From Rhizobiales bacterium 32-66-11 (GTDB taxonomy: Bacteria > Pseudomonadota > Alphaproteobacteria > Rhizobiales > Xanthobacteraceae), in assembly GCA_002304505.1 (NCBI GenBank), contig NCEH01000018.1:1-32652 (forward strand): a stretch of DNA of 32,652 bases, written 5' to 3'. The position numbers were made by a program, and so were the translations under genes. Below the pieces are notes generated by a model. That model had not been told where the DNA came from. It ran no database searches and was given only the letters and a program-made list of their open reading frames with translations. Positions within the stretch are counted from its first letter, which is position 1. Every line of letters begins with the position of its first letter. Below are positions 1 to 11,268 of this stretch, one piece after another.

Positions 1-1294
<1,294 letters not shown>

Positions 1295-1297
1295 GGC

Positions 1298-1504
1298 ATG
1301 GCCGACGAACCGGATAGCTCCCTCTTGACGCTCGTGCGCCGGATCGACGCGCGCACCGAGCGAATGGCGGAGGATATCCATCACCTGGAAGTTCGCGTGA
1401 CCGCGCTTGAGGAGGCCGTTGTGGAAAACAGTCGCCGCTTCGAACGCCTGGAACACCGCGTCGGCCGGATCGAGCGTGCGCTTGATCCGATCGATTTGCA
1501 GTAG
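1298..1504 (+). CDS. small coiled-coil protein between nuoF and nuoG, function unknown
   Basis: A 68-residue ORF squeezed between nuoF (3 bp away) and nuoG (9 bp away), so almost certainly cotranscribed. It is acidic and fully hydrophilic, with no signal peptide, membrane segment or cysteine. After a short N-terminus (MADEPDSSLLTLVRR), residues 12-60 show heptad-like spacing of Leu, Ile, Val and Met among charged residues (for example HHLEVRVTALEEAVVE and RRFERLEHRVGRIERAL). This predicts one amphipathic helix able to form a coiled coil, similar in style to SlyX-like or coiled-coil adaptor proteins. I do not recognise a named family. Its position suggests a possible role in complex I assembly or stability, but that is inference from context only. 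The start ATG at 1298 is the only in-frame one near the boundary. Confidence 0.75.
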   Translation: MADEPDSSLLTLVRRIDARTERMAEDIHHLEVRVTALEEAVVENSRRFERLEHRVGRIERALDPIDLQ

Positions 1505-1513
1505 GGACCTGTC

Positions 1514-3592
1514 ATGGCCAAGCTGATTGTCGACGGCACCGAGGTAGACGTCCCCGCCGAATACACGCTGTTGCAGGCGTGCGAGGTTGCGGGCGTCGAA
1601 ATTCCGCGCTTCTGCTTCCATGAACGCCTGTCCATCGCCGGCAATTGCCGCATGTGCCTGGTGGAAGTGAAGGGCGGCCCGCCCAAGCCGACGGCCTCTT
1701 GCGCCATGGCGGTGAAGGATCTGCGTCCGGGCCCGAACGGCGAGCCGCCGGTGGTGCTCACCAAGAGCCCCATGGTGAAGAAGGCGCGCGAAGGGGTGAT
1801 GGAGTTCCTGCTCATCAACCATCCGCTGGATTGCCCGATCTGCGACCAAGGCGGCGAGTGCGATTTGCAGGACCAGGCCATGGCCTATGGCGTGGACACC
1901 TCCCGCTTCGCCGAGAACAAGCGGGCAGTGGAAGACAAGTATATTGGCCCGCTGGTGCGGACCTCCATGAACCGGTGCATCCATTGCACCCGCTGCGTGC
2001 GCTTCACCACGGAAGTTGCCGGCGCGGCGGATCTCGGCGCCATCGGGCGCGGCGAGGACATGGAAATCACCACCTATCTCGAACACGCCATGCATTCGGA
2101 ATTGCAGGGCAATGTGGCCGATCTCTGCCCGGTGGGCGCGCTGACCCACAAGCCCTATGCCTTCCATGCGCGGCCCTGGGAATTGACCAAGACCGAATCC
2201 GTGGACGTGATGGACGCGGTCGGCTCTAACATCCGCATCGATACTCGTGGCCGCGAAGTGATGCGCATTCTGCCGCGCACCAACGAGGCGGTGAACGAGG
2301 AATGGATTTCCGATAAGACCCGCTACGTGTGGGACGGCCTGAAGGCGCAGCGCCTGGATCGCCCCTATGTGCGCAAGGACGGGCGTCTCGTGCCGGCCAC
2401 CTGGACCGAAGCCTTCAGCGTGATCGCCGCCAGGGTGAAGGCGACCGCGCCGGCCCGCATCGGCGCGATCCTGGGCGACCTCGCCACCGTCGAGGAGGCG
2501 TTTGCGCTCAAGCAATTGTTCGACAAGCTCGGCTCGAAGAACATCGACTCCCGTCAGGACGGCGCGGCGCTCAACCCGGCTCTGGGACGTGCCAGCTATA
2601 TCTTCAACGCCGGCATCGACGGAATCGAGGCGGCGGACGCGATCCTGCTCATCGGCACCGATCCGCGCCATGAGGCGAGTGTGCTGAACGCCCGTATCCG
2701 CAAGCGCTGGCGGGCCGGTGGCCTCAAGGTCGGCGTGATCGGCCCGCGCGTGGACCTGACCTATCCTTATGAATATCTTGGGGCCGGCCCCGAGACGCTG
2801 GCTGAGCTGGCCGGCTCCGGCACCTTCGCCGAGGCGCTGAAGGCGGCCGAGCGGCCGCTGGTGATCGTGGGGCAGGGGGCTGTCGCCCGGCCCGACGGTG
2901 CTGCGGTGCTTTCGCTCGCGGCCCGCGTGGCGGTCGCCGTCGGCGCGGTGAAGGAGGGCTGGAACGGCTTTGCGGTCCTGCACACGGCGGCCTCCCGCGT
3001 CGGTGCGCTCGATGTGGGCGTGGTTCCGGGCGAAGGCGGTCTCGATGTGGCGGGCATGACTGCCGCCGGCGCGCTGGACGTGGCCTTCCTGCTGGGTGCG
3101 GACGAAGTGGATGTGGCGCCCGGCGCCTTCGTCATCTATCTCGGCACCCACGGTGATCGCGGCGCCCACCGGGCGGATGTGATCCTGCCGGGCGCGGCTT
3201 ATCCGGAAAAATCCGGCATTTACGTCAATACCGAAGGGCGACCCCAGTTCGCCAATCGCGCGGCCTTCCCGCCGGGCGATGCGCGCGAGGATTGGGCGGT
3301 GCTGCGGGCCCTGTCCGAGGTGATCGGCCATAAGCTGCCCTACGACACGCTTCTGGCCCTGCGCGCGGCGCTGGTCGCGGCCTATCCGCACCTCGGCCGG
3401 CTGGATCAGGTGGAGCCGGCAGACGCCGGGTCCATCGCCGCGCTTGCAGGCCTGGGCGGAACGGCGGACAAGGGCGCGTTCGTCTCCACCATTGGTGATT
3501 TCTTCCTGACCAACCCGATCGCGCGGGCCTCCGCGGTGATGGCGGAATGCTCGAAACTGCGGCTCGGCAGCGATGCCGTGGCGGCGGAGTAG
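1514..3592 (+). CDS. nuoG: NADH-quinone oxidoreductase subunit G
   Basis: Iron-sulfur subunit of the complex I electron-input arm, passing electrons from NuoF towards NuoI. At 692 residues it matches the shorter alphaproteobacterial and mitochondrial 75-kDa form rather than the roughly 900-residue enterobacterial one. The N-terminal [2Fe-2S] ferredoxin domain has C34, C45, C48 and C63 ([16 protein letters not shown]). The His-Cys3 N5 site is H103, C107, C110 and C116 ([15 protein letters not shown]). The N4 site is C155, C158 and C161 (CIHCTRC) plus C205 (ADLCPVG). The C-terminal two thirds is the molybdopterin-oxidoreductase-like domain without an obvious cofactor role. No ligands of the optional extra N7 cluster were noticed. 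The ATG at 1514 begins directly with the ferredoxin strand [13 protein letters not shown]. Confidence 0.98.
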   Translation: MAKLIVDGTEVDVPAEYTLLQACEVAGVEIPRFCFHERLSIAGNCRMCLVEVKGGPPKPTASCAMAVKDLRPGPNGEPPVVLTKSPMVKKAREGVMEFLLINHPLDCPICDQGGECDLQDQAMAYGVDTSRFAENKRAVEDKYIGPLVRTSMNRCIHCTRCVRFTTEVAGAADLGAIGRGEDMEITTYLEHAMHSELQGNVADLCPVGALTHKPYAFHARPWELTKTESVDVMDAVGSNIRIDTRGREVMRILPRTNEAVNEEWISDKTRYVWDGLKAQRLDRPYVRKDGRLVPATWTEAFSVIAARVKATAPARIGAILGDLATVEEAFALKQLFDKLGSKNIDSRQDGAALNPALGRASYIFNAGIDGIEAADAILLIGTDPRHEASVLNARIRKRWRAGGLKVGVIGPRVDLTYPYEYLGAGPETLAELAGSGTFAEALKAAERPLVIVGQGAVARPDGAAVLSLAARVAVAVGAVKEGWNGFAVLHTAASRVGALDVGVVPGEGGLDVAGMTAAGALDVAFLLGADEVDVAPGAFVIYLGTHGDRGAHRADVILPGAAYPEKSGIYVNTEGRPQFANRAAFPPGDAREDWAVLRALSEVIGHKLPYDTLLALRAALVAAYPHLGRLDQVEPADAGSIAALAGLGGTADKGAFVSTIGDFFLTNPIARASAVMAECSKLRLGSDAVAAE

Positions 3593-3705
3593 GACCATGG
3601 CGGTCAGAACGGGAAACAGGACATTGGGTGAGCGGGCCTCGGCCTGCTGGAAGCCGGCTGGGCATGCGCCCTGCCGGATGACGGATTGAGGGGCGGGAAG
3701 AACCC

Positions 3706-4725
3706 ATGAGCTGGCAGGATACCCTTATCCAGGTGCTGATCATCCTCGGCGCGAGCCTCGCGCTGCTGGTGGCACTGCTGATCTTTATCGCCTTCATCCT
3801 GTTGGCGGACCGCAAGATCTGGGCGGCGGTGCAGATGCGCCGCGGCCCCAACGTGGTCGGCCCCTTCGGCCTGCTGCAATCCTTCGCCGACCTGCTGAAG
3901 TTCGTCCTCAAGGAGCCGATCATCCCGGCTGGCGCCAACAAGGGCATCTTCATCCTGGCGCCGCTGGTGAGCTGCGTGCTCGCGCTCTCCGCCTGGGCGG
4001 CCATTCCCTTGGCCTCGGGCTGGGTGATTGCCGATCTCAACATCGGCATTCTCTACATTTTCGCGATTTCCTCGCTGGGCGTGTACGGCATCATCATGGC
4101 CGGCTGGGCGTCGAACTCGAAATATCCGTTCCTGGCGGCGCTGCGCTCGGCGGCGCAGATGGTGTCCTACGAAGTGTCGATCGGCTTCGTCATCATCACG
4201 GTGCTGATGTGCGCGGGGTCGCAAAACCTCTCCGCCATCGTCGAGGCGCAGAACGGCCGGCTGGGCTTGCTCAACTGGTATTTCCTGCCGCTGCTGCCGA
4301 TGTTCGTGATCTTCCTGGTGTCGGCGCTCGCGGAAACCAACCGCCCGCCGTTCGACCTGGTGGAAGCGGAATCCGAGCTCGTCGCCGGCTTCATGGTGGA
4401 ATATTCCTCCACCCCCTACCTGCTGTTCATGCTGGGCGAATACGTGGCGATCATGACCATGTGCGCCCTCGGCACGATCCTGTTCCTCGGGGGCTGGCTC
4501 TCGCCGCTGCCGTTCGCCCCCTTCACCTGGGTGCCGGGGATCGTCTGGTTCGTGCTGAAGCTGTGCTTCATGTTCTTCCTGTTCGCCATGGCGAAGGCGA
4601 TGGTGCCGCGCTATCGCTACGACCAGCTGATGCGGCTCGGCTGGAAGATCTTCCTGCCGATCTCTTTGGTGGCCGTGGTGGTGGTGGCGAGCGTCCTTCA
4701 CTTCACCGGGACGGCGCCCCAATGA
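3706..4725 (+). CDS. nuoH: NADH-quinone oxidoreductase subunit H
   Basis: Polytopic membrane subunit (339 residues, about eight helices) that connects the peripheral arm to the membrane arm and forms much of the quinone-binding chamber. Characteristic stretches are [19 protein letters not shown] near residues 33-51, and the charged loop [20 protein letters not shown] followed by FMVEYSS, the hallmark of the ND1 family. The start ATG at 3706 follows a purine-rich GGGGCGGGAAG stretch. The 113-bp spacer after nuoG is longer than most in this operon and holds a 30-codon mini-ORF described in the findings. The C-terminus is a short hydrophobic helix ending FTGTAPQ. Identification is secure. Confidence 0.98.
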   Translation: MSWQDTLIQVLIILGASLALLVALLIFIAFILLADRKIWAAVQMRRGPNVVGPFGLLQSFADLLKFVLKEPIIPAGANKGIFILAPLVSCVLALSAWAAIPLASGWVIADLNIGILYIFAISSLGVYGIIMAGWASNSKYPFLAALRSAAQMVSYEVSIGFVIITVLMCAGSQNLSAIVEAQNGRLGLLNWYFLPLLPMFVIFLVSALAETNRPPFDLVEAESELVAGFMVEYSSTPYLLFMLGEYVAIMTMCALGTILFLGGWLSPLPFAPFTWVPGIVWFVLKLCFMFFLFAMAKAMVPRYRYDQLMRLGWKIFLPISLVAVVVVASVLHFTGTAPQ

Positions 4726-4777
4726 TCGAGCCCTGTTTCCCTTCATTCGGCCGCGTCGGCGCGGCGGGAGCGATGTC

Positions 4778-5266
4778 ATGAAACTGGATCAAGCGGCCCG
4801 CGCCGTTTTCCTCACCGAGTTTCTCTCGGGTTTTGTGCTCGCCATGCGCTATTTCTTTGCGCCCAAGGCGACCATCAACTACCCGTTCGAGAAGAACCCC
4901 ATCTCGCCGCGCTTCCGGGGCGAGCATGCGTTGCGCCGCTATCCCAACGGGGAAGAGCGTTGCATCGCCTGCAAATTGTGCGAGGCCATCTGCCCCGCCC
5001 AGGCCATCACCATCGAAGCCGGCCCGCGCCGCAACGACGGCACCCGCCGCACGACGCGTTATGACATCGACATGGTGAAGTGCATCTATTGCGGCTTCTG
5101 CCAGGAAGCCTGCCCGGTGGACGCCATTGTCGAGGGGCCGAACTTTGAGTTCGCGACCGAGACCCGCGAGGAATTGTACTACGACAAGGAACGCCTGCTC
5201 GCCAATGGCGACCGGTGGGAGCGCGAGATCGCGCAGTCCATCGCGCAGGACGCGCCTTATCGGTGA
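4778..5266 (+). CDS. nuoI: NADH-quinone oxidoreductase subunit I
   Basis: Ferredoxin-like subunit (162 residues) carrying clusters N6a and N6b, which deliver electrons to N2 and the quinone site. Two classic 2[4Fe-4S] motifs are present: C62, C65, C68 with C72 ([12 protein letters not shown]), and C102, C105, C108 with C112 ([12 protein letters not shown]). An amphipathic N-terminal helix precedes the family signature [21 protein letters not shown]. The length matches alphaproteobacterial and mitochondrial homologs. The ATG at 4778 lies 52 bp after the nuoH stop. The C-terminal part ([17 protein letters not shown]) is also typical. It is followed by an unusually long, hairpin-rich 177-bp gap before nuoJ. 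Confidence 0.98.
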   Translation: MKLDQAARAVFLTEFLSGFVLAMRYFFAPKATINYPFEKNPISPRFRGEHALRRYPNGEERCIACKLCEAICPAQAITIEAGPRRNDGTRRTTRYDIDMVKCIYCGFCQEACPVDAIVEGPNFEFATETREELYYDKERLLANGDRWEREIAQSIAQDAPYR

Positions 5267-5277
5267 GTGACAGGGTT

Positions 5278-5423
5278 CGCCCGCTTCTGGCGGGCGGTGA
5301 GGGTTGGGGCTGAGGGGGCGCGCGTCCTGCGGGCACCCGAGACAGTGGACTAATGTGATGGGTACGGGCTATCGACGGGCCGGCCGCCACGCGCGGCCGC
5401 ATAGGATCGGCGCCGTGGCGCCG
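5278..5423. repeat. three perfect GC-rich inverted repeats in the nuoI-nuoJ gap
   Basis: The 177-bp space between nuoI and nuoJ contains three perfect 7-bp inverted repeats. They are CGCCCGC/GCGGGCG at 5278-5284 and 5290-5296 (loop 5), CGGCCGC/GCGGCCG at 5381-5387 and 5393-5399 (loop 5), and CGGCGCC/GGCGCCG at 5408-5414 and 5417-5423 (spacer 2). None is followed by a T-run, so they are not ordinary intrinsic terminators. They may be RNA hairpins that set mRNA processing or stability between the nuoF-I and nuoJ-N halves of the operon. No coding frame is evident here. The sequence is direct observation; the role is inference. Confidence 0.6.
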
Positions 5424-5443
5424 CGGAGAGGGGAGCTCGGCGC

Positions 5444-6058
5444 ATGAGTGTCGCGGCAGTATTTTTCTATCTCTTCGCCGGCGTCCTGGTGGCGTCGGCC
5501 TTCATGGTTATCTCCTCCCGCAACCCGGTCCATTCGGTCCTGTTCCTCATTTTGTGCTTCGTCAATGCGGCGGGCCTGTTCATCCTGATCGGCGTTGAGT
5601 TCCTCGCCCTGATCCTGGTGGTGGTCTATGTCGGCGCGGTGGCGGTGCTATTCCTTTTCGTCGTGATGATGCTGGACGTGGACTTCGTCGAGCTGCGGCA
5701 AGGGTTCCTGCAATATCTGCCTGTGGGCGCGCTGGTGGGCGTGGTGTTCCTGGTGGAGCTGATCCTGGTGGTGAGCACCTGGGCGACCGCGCCCGCGGTG
5801 GCGCAATTCCCGAAGGCGGCGGCCGTCGGCGGCGCGGCGATCAGCAACACCAAGGCGCTCGGTCTCGTGCTCTACACCGATTATGTCTATTTCTTCGAGG
5901 CCTCGGGCATGGTGCTGCTCGTCGCCATGATCGGCGCCATCGTGCTCACGCTGCGCCACAAGGTGAACGTGAAGCGCCAGAACGTCTCCGCCCAGGTTGC
6001 CCGTACGCCCGAGACCGCGATGGAAGTGGTCAAGGTGCGCCCGGGCCAGGGCATCTAG
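5444..6058 (+). CDS. nuoJ: NADH-quinone oxidoreductase subunit J
   Basis: Membrane subunit (204 residues, ND6 family) with five hydrophobic segments. It lies between NuoH/A and NuoK in the proton-pumping arm and carries the helix thought to couple quinone chemistry to pumping. Family features are the N-terminal SSRNPVHSVLFLILCFVNAA, the helix FLALILVVVYVGAVAVLFLF with the downstream VVMMLDVD, and a long linker before the last helix GMVLLVAMIGAIVLTLRHK. The start ATG at 5444 has a good ribosome site (AGAGGGGAG about 8-10 bp upstream). The tail MEVVKVRPGQGI is typical. nuoK follows after 9 bp. Confidence 0.97.
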   Translation: MSVAAVFFYLFAGVLVASAFMVISSRNPVHSVLFLILCFVNAAGLFILIGVEFLALILVVVYVGAVAVLFLFVVMMLDVDFVELRQGFLQYLPVGALVGVVFLVELILVVSTWATAPAVAQFPKAAAVGGAAISNTKALGLVLYTDYVYFFEASGMVLLVAMIGAIVLTLRHKVNVKRQNVSAQVARTPETAMEVVKVRPGQGI

Positions 6059-6067
6059 GAGGGAAAG

Positions 6068-6376
6068 ATGGACATTTCGCTTTCCCACTATCTCACGGTC
6101 GCGGCGATCCTGTTCACGCTGGGCACGCTCGGCATCTTCCTCAACCGGAAGAACGTGATCGTCATCCTGATGTCGGTGGAGCTGATCCTGCTCGCCGTGA
6201 ACATCAATCTGGTCGCCTTCTCCGCTTTCCACGGCAGCATTGTCGGCCAGGTGTTCGCGCTCCTGGTGCTGACCGTCGCTGCCGCCGAGGCGGCCATCGG
6301 GCTCGCCATCCTCGTGGTGTTCTACCGCAACCGCGGTTCGATCGCCGTCGAGGACATCAATGCCATGAAGGGCTGA
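6068..6376 (+). CDS. nuoK: NADH-quinone oxidoreductase subunit K
   Basis: Small three-helix membrane subunit (102 residues, ND4L/MrpC family) of the complex I proton path. The two conserved membrane glutamates are present at E38 ([14 protein letters not shown]) and E74 ([12 protein letters not shown]), corresponding to E36 and E72 of the E. coli protein. The ATG at 6068 is preceded by a strong AGGAGGG site that overlaps the end of nuoJ, so the two genes are probably translationally coupled. nuoL begins 4 bp after its stop. Length and sequence are normal for the family. Confidence 0.98.
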   Translation: MDISLSHYLTVAAILFTLGTLGIFLNRKNVIVILMSVELILLAVNINLVAFSAFHGSIVGQVFALLVLTVAAAEAAIGLAILVVFYRNRGSIAVEDINAMKG

Positions 6377-6380
6377 GGCC

Positions 6381-8306
6381 ATGTATCAGGCGATCGTCTT
6401 TCTCCCCCTCATCGGCTTTCTCATCGCCGGTCTTTTCGGCCGCGTGCTCGGCGCGCGCCCGGCGGAAATCATCACCACCGCGTTTCTGTTCATCTCCTGC
6501 GCGCTCGCCTGGGTGGCCTTCTTCCAGGTGGGCTTCGGCGGGCACGATGCGCACGTGCAGGTGATGCGCTGGATCCATGTGGGCGATCTCAAGATCGACT
6601 GGGCGTTCCGCATCGACACCATGACGGTGATCATGCTGATCGTCGTGACCACGGTGTCCTCGCTGGTCCACCTCTATTCCATCGGCTACATGCACGAGGA
6701 TCCGAGCCGCCAGCGTTTCTTCGCTTATCTGTCCCTGTTCACCTTCGCCATGCTGATGCTGGTGACGGCGGACAATCTGGTCCAGCTGTTCTTCGGTTGG
6801 GAGGGCGTGGGCCTCGCCTCCTACCTCCTGATCGGCTTCTGGTATGAGAAGCCCTCGGCGAATGCGGCGGCCATGAAGGCCTTCGTGGTGAACCGCGTCG
6901 GCGACTTCGGCTTCATGCTCGGCATTTTCGCCGTGTTCGTGATGACCGGCTCGGTCACGTTCGACGCGGTGTTCGCCCAGGCGCCTTCGCTGGTCGGCAA
7001 GAGCATCAATTTCCTCGGCCATGCCTGGGATGCGCCGACGGTGATCGCCCTGCTGCTGTTCGTCGGCGCCATGGGCAAGTCGGCCCAGTTCCTGCTCCAC
7101 ACCTGGTTGCCGGACGCGATGGAGGGGCCGACCCCGGTGTCCGCCCTCATCCATGCCGCGACCATGGTGACGGCCGGGGTGTTCATGGTGGCGCGCATGT
7201 CGCCCATCTTCGAGCTCTCGCACACCGCCCTGAGCGTTGTGATGCTGGTGGGTGCCACGACCGCGATGTTCGCGGCCACGGTCGCCCTGGTGCAAAACGA
7301 CATCAAGAAGGTGATCGCCTATTCCACTTGTTCCCAGCTCGGCTACATGTTCGTGGCCATGGGGGCGGGGGCCTATTCGGTCGGCATCTTCCACCTGTTC
7401 ACCCATGCCTGCTTCAAGGCGCTGCTGTTCCTCTGCGCCGGCTCGGTCATCAATGCGATGCACCACGAGCAGGACATGCGCCACATGGGTGGGCTCTATA
7501 AGAAGATTCCCTTCACCTATGCGATGATGCTGATCGGGACGCTGGCGATCACGGGCTTTCCGTTCCTCGCGGGCTATTATTCCAAGGACGCGATCATCGA
7601 GGCCGCCTGGGCCAGCGACAACAGCTTCGCGCTCTACGGCTGGGTGATGACCGTGGCGGCCGCCGCGCTCACTTCCTTCTATTCCTGGCGCCTCGTGTTC
7701 ATGACCTTCCACGGTCATCCCCACGACCACCATCATTACGAAAACGCCCACGAATCTCCGCTGGCGATGACCATTCCGCTCGGCGTCCTCGCCGTCGGCT
7801 CGGTGTTTGCCGGCATGGTGTTCTATGGCGATTTTGTCGGCCACCACGTGCAGGACTTCTTCCGTCAATCCATCTTCATGGGCGCGGAAAATCACATCCT
7901 GCACGAGATGCACGATATCCCCGGCTGGGCGGCCTATGCGCCCACCGTCATGATGGCGCTGGGTTTCCTCGTCGCCTATTGGTTCTATGTGCTCGATCCG
8001 TCGGTGCCGGTGGCGCTCGTCCGCAGCCAGGACGCGCTGTATCAGTTCCTGCTGAACAAATGGTACTTCGACGAAATCTACAATTTCATCATCATCCGCC
8101 CCGTTCTGTGGATCGGCCGCGTGCTCTGGAAGCAGGGTGACGGCCGCATCATCGACGGTCTGGGGCCGGACGGGATTTCCGCCCGCGTGCTGGACGTGAC
8201 CGCCTCGGTCGTGCGTCTGCAAAGCGGCTATCTCTATCACTATGCCTTCGTGATGCTGATCGGCGTCGCCGCCTTCATCACTTGGTTCATGTTCGCCGGA
8301 GTGTGA
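6381..8306 (+). CDS. nuoL: NADH-quinone oxidoreductase subunit L
   Basis: Largest antiporter-like proton-pumping subunit of complex I (641 residues, ND5 family), at the distal end of the membrane arm. The conserved [20 protein letters not shown] holds the helix-5 glutamate. [20 protein letters not shown] is the Mrp-type signature, and [19 protein letters not shown] lies in the broken-helix region. The C-terminal part includes a His-rich loop ([14 protein letters not shown]) and then hydrophobic segments. By family knowledge this subunit also has a long lateral helix along the membrane arm. The start ATG overlaps the spacing of the nuoK end (GAGG within TGAGGCC). Identification is secure. Confidence 0.98.
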   Translation: MYQAIVFLPLIGFLIAGLFGRVLGARPAEIITTAFLFISCALAWVAFFQVGFGGHDAHVQVMRWIHVGDLKIDWAFRIDTMTVIMLIVVTTVSSLVHLYSIGYMHEDPSRQRFFAYLSLFTFAMLMLVTADNLVQLFFGWEGVGLASYLLIGFWYEKPSANAAAMKAFVVNRVGDFGFMLGIFAVFVMTGSVTFDAVFAQAPSLVGKSINFLGHAWDAPTVIALLLFVGAMGKSAQFLLHTWLPDAMEGPTPVSALIHAATMVTAGVFMVARMSPIFELSHTALSVVMLVGATTAMFAATVALVQNDIKKVIAYSTCSQLGYMFVAMGAGAYSVGIFHLFTHACFKALLFLCAGSVINAMHHEQDMRHMGGLYKKIPFTYAMMLIGTLAITGFPFLAGYYSKDAIIEAAWASDNSFALYGWVMTVAAAALTSFYSWRLVFMTFHGHPHDHHHYENAHESPLAMTIPLGVLAVGSVFAGMVFYGDFVGHHVQDFFRQSIFMGAENHILHEMHDIPGWAAYAPTVMMALGFLVAYWFYVLDPSVPVALVRSQDALYQFLLNKWYFDEIYNFIIIRPVLWIGRVLWKQGDGRIIDGLGPDGISARVLDVTASVVRLQSGYLYHYAFVMLIGVAAFITWFMFAGV

Positions 8307-8308
8307 CG

Positions 8309-9823
8309 ATGACCACATGGCCCATCCTCTCCGTCGTCACCTTCCTGCCTTTGGTGGGAGCGCTGTTCATCCTGGTGGTCCGGGGTGACGATGTGGTGTC
8401 CGCCCGCAATGCCCGCTGGGTGGCGCTGTGGACGACGCTCGTCACCTTCATTGTCTCCCTGCTGCTGCTGCCGGGCTTCGACTCCAAGGCGGCAGGCTTC
8501 CAGTTCGTCGAGAAGCATCCCTGGCTGGGCGATGTCGCCGCCTATCACATGGGTGTCGACGGCATCTCCCTCCCGCTGGTGATCCTCACCACCTTCCTCA
8601 TGCCGTTCTGCATCCTGGCGAGCTGGGAGAGCGTGAAGAAGCGGGTGAAGGAATATATGATCGCGTTCCTGGTGCTGGAGACCTTGATGGTCGGCACCTT
8701 CTGCGCGCTCGATCTGGTTCTGTTTTACTTCTACTTCGAAGCTTCGCTGATCCCGATGTTCCTCATCATTGGCATCTGGGGTGGCCCGCGGCGTATTTAC
8801 GCGAGCTTCAAGTTCTTCCTCTATACGCTTGCGGGTTCGGTGCTGCTGATGCTCGCCATCATGGCGATCTACTGGCAGGCCGGCACCACTGACGTGCCGA
8901 CCCTGATGACCCACGGCTTCCCGGTTGGGATGCAGACCTGGCTCTGGCTGGCCTTCTTCGCCTCGTTCGCTGTGAAGATGCCCATGTGGCCGGTGCACAC
9001 CTGGCTGCCCGACGCGCACGTGGAAGCGCCGACGGCCGGCTCGGTGATCCTGGCGGGCGTGCTGCTGAAGATGGGCGGCTACGGCTTCATCCGCTACTCG
9101 CTGCCCATGTTCCCGGATGCCTCGCATCTGTTCGCGCCGCTGGTGTTCACGCTGTCAGTGGTTGCCATCATCTACACCTCGCTGGTGGCGCTGGTGCAGA
9201 CCGACATCAAGAAGCTGATCGCCTATTCTTCCGTGGCGCACATGGGCTTCGTCACCATGGGCCTGTTCGCGATGAACGAGCAGGGGCTCCAGGGCGCCAT
9301 GTTCCTCATGATCTCGCACGGCTTTGTCTCGGGCGCGCTGTTCCTCTGCGTCGGCGTCATTTACGACCGCATGCATACCCGCGATATCTCGGCCTATGGC
9401 GGGCTGGTGAAGCGCATGCCGCTTTATGCGACCGCCTTCATGATCTTCACCATGGCCAATGTGGGCCTGCCGGGCACCTCTGGGTTCGTCGGCGAATTCC
9501 TCACCATGCTGGCGGCGTTCGAGCGCAACAGCTGGATTGCGTTCTTCGCGGCGACGGGCGTGATCTTCTCGGCCGCCTATGCCCTGTGGCTGTACTGGCG
9601 CGTGATCTTCGGGCCGCTTGAAAAAGACAATCTCAAAGGCATCCTCGATCTCAGCCCGCGCGAGATTGCCATCCTCGTTCCGCTCGTGGTGATCACCATT
9701 CTGTTCGGCTTCTGGCCGGCGCCGATCCTGGACATGACGTCCACGGCGGTGAATGCGGTGGTTGCCCGTACCGATACTGTCGCGTCGGCGGTGAAGACCG
9801 CCACGCTGATGTTCAGCTTCTGA
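8309..9823 (+). CDS. nuoM: NADH-quinone oxidoreductase subunit M
   Basis: Antiporter-like proton-pumping membrane subunit (504 residues, ND4 family). Signatures are [19 protein letters not shown] (helix-5 glutamate), [20 protein letters not shown] and [20 protein letters not shown] chose the ATG at 8309 ([20 protein letters not shown]) over an in-frame start 27 bp upstream. The latter lies inside nuoL, while the former has GGAG 7 bp upstream and the normal family N-terminus. It starts 2 bp after the nuoL stop and is followed by nuoN after 14 bp, consistent with one polycistronic message. Confidence 0.97.
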   Translation: MTTWPILSVVTFLPLVGALFILVVRGDDVVSARNARWVALWTTLVTFIVSLLLLPGFDSKAAGFQFVEKHPWLGDVAAYHMGVDGISLPLVILTTFLMPFCILASWESVKKRVKEYMIAFLVLETLMVGTFCALDLVLFYFYFEASLIPMFLIIGIWGGPRRIYASFKFFLYTLAGSVLLMLAIMAIYWQAGTTDVPTLMTHGFPVGMQTWLWLAFFASFAVKMPMWPVHTWLPDAHVEAPTAGSVILAGVLLKMGGYGFIRYSLPMFPDASHLFAPLVFTLSVVAIIYTSLVALVQTDIKKLIAYSSVAHMGFVTMGLFAMNEQGLQGAMFLMISHGFVSGALFLCVGVIYDRMHTRDISAYGGLVKRMPLYATAFMIFTMANVGLPGTSGFVGEFLTMLAAFERNSWIAFFAATGVIFSAAYALWLYWRVIFGPLEKDNLKGILDLSPREIAILVPLVVITILFGFWPAPILDMTSTAVNAVVARTDTVASAVKTATLMFSF

Positions 9824-9837
9824 CCCGAGGTCGCCCG

Positions 9838-11265
9838 ATGTCGTCCCTGCCTCCGCTCGGCGCCGTTCTTCCCGAAGTCACGCTCGCCGTTTCGGCGATC
9901 GTGCTGCTGCTGGTCGGTGCGATCCGCGGTGAAGCGGCCGCCAATCTGGTGAACGGCCTCGCCATCGCGGTGCTGGCCGCCGCCGGCATCCTGGTGCTGG
10001 TTGCGCCGCACACTGCCGTCTCGGCGTTCGGCGGCAGCCTCGTGATCGATGATTTCAGCCGCTTCATGAAAGCGCTCGCCATCCTCGGCGCCCTGGTATC
10101 GCTGATCTTGTCGGTGCATTGGCTGAACCGTGAGCGGCAGAGCAAGTTCGAATATCCGGTGCTCATCCTCATCGCCACGCTCGGCATGTGCATGCTGGTC
10201 TCGGCCGGGGATCTGATCGCGCTGTATCTCGGCCTCGAGCTGATGAGCCTCTCGCTTTATGTGGTGGCCGCCTACAATCGGGACTCGGTGCGCTCCACCG
10301 AGGCGGGCCTGAAGTATTTCGTTCTCGGCGCTTTGTCCTCCGGCATGCTGCTCTACGGCGCCTCGCTGATCTATGGCTTCACCGATTCGGTGAATTTCGG
10401 CGCCATCGCCGCTGCGGCCACGACGCCGACCATCGGGCTGGTGTTCGGTATCGTGTTCCTGTTCGCCGGCCTGTGCTTCAAGGTCTCCGCCGTGCCGTTC
10501 CACATGTGGACGCCCGACGTCTATGAAGGCGCGCCGACCCCGGTGACGACCTTCTTCGCCACTGCTCCGAAAGTGGCCGCCATGGCTGTGTTCCTGCGGG
10601 TTGCCACCGAAGCCTTCCCGCATATCACCCATTCCTGGCAGCAGATCATCGCCTTCGTATCCATCGCCTCGATGGTGCTCGGCGCGTTTGCCGCCATCGG
10701 CCAGCGCAACATCAAGCGCCTGCTGGCCTATTCCTCCATCGGCCACATGGGCTTTGCCCTGGTGGGCCTTGCAGCCGCGACCCCGCAGGGCATTCGCGGC
10801 GTGCTGATCTACATGGCCATCTATGTCGCCATGACCCTGGGCAGCTTCGCCTGCGTGTTGGCCATGCGCCGCAACGGCAATGCGGTTGAGAATGTGGACG
10901 AGTTGGCCGGCCTCGCGCGGACCAATCCGATGATGGCGCTGCTGCTGGGCGGGCTGATGTTCTCGCTCGCCGGCATTCCGCCGCTGGCCGGCTTCCTGGC
11001 CAAATATTACGTGTTCCTGGCAGCGATCGAGGCGGGCCTCTACGGCCTCGCGGTGATCGGCGTGCTCGCCTCGGTGGTGGGCGCCTATTATTACCTCCGG
11101 GTGGTCAAGATCATGTATTTTGACGAGCCGGCGGAAGCCTTCGACCCCATGCCCGGTGAACTGAAGGCGGTGTTGGGCCTTTCCGGTCTGTTCACCATCT
11201 TCTATTTCGTTTATCCCTCGCCGCTGATCAACGCGGCCGGTGTGGCCGCCCGGGCACTTTTCTGA
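9838..11265 (+). CDS. nuoN: NADH-quinone oxidoreductase subunit N
   Basis: Third antiporter-like proton-pumping subunit (475 residues, ND2 family), next to NuoK in the membrane arm. Visible signatures are [20 protein letters not shown], the Mrp motif [20 protein letters not shown] and [20 protein letters not shown]. About 14 hydrophobic segments can be seen. The ATG at 9838 has GAGG 7 bp upstream. This is the last complex I gene. birA follows after 3 bp, so transcription very probably continues into the birA-rnj-mce genes. Confidence 0.98.
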   Translation: MSSLPPLGAVLPEVTLAVSAIVLLLVGAIRGEAAANLVNGLAIAVLAAAGILVLVAPHTAVSAFGGSLVIDDFSRFMKALAILGALVSLILSVHWLNRERQSKFEYPVLILIATLGMCMLVSAGDLIALYLGLELMSLSLYVVAAYNRDSVRSTEAGLKYFVLGALSSGMLLYGASLIYGFTDSVNFGAIAAAATTPTIGLVFGIVFLFAGLCFKVSAVPFHMWTPDVYEGAPTPVTTFFATAPKVAAMAVFLRVATEAFPHITHSWQQIIAFVSIASMVLGAFAAIGQRNIKRLLAYSSIGHMGFALVGLAAATPQGIRGVLIYMAIYVAMTLGSFACVLAMRRNGNAVENVDELAGLARTNPMMALLLGGLMFSLAGIPPLAGFLAKYYVFLAAIEAGLYGLAVIGVLASVVGAYYYLRVVKIMYFDEPAEAFDPMPGELKAVLGLSGLFTIFYFVYPSPLINAAGVAARALF

Positions 11266-11268
11266 ACT

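Noticed and set aside
3604..4779. Minus-strand open frame antisense to nuoH
   Set aside because: It is a His/Arg/Glu-rich shadow of a membrane protein gene.
6357..8318. Minus-strand open frame of 653 codons antisense to nuoL
   Set aside because: The composition is His/Glu/Arg/Gly low-complexity and mirrors GC-rich codon use of nuoL. No motif or ribosome site supports it.
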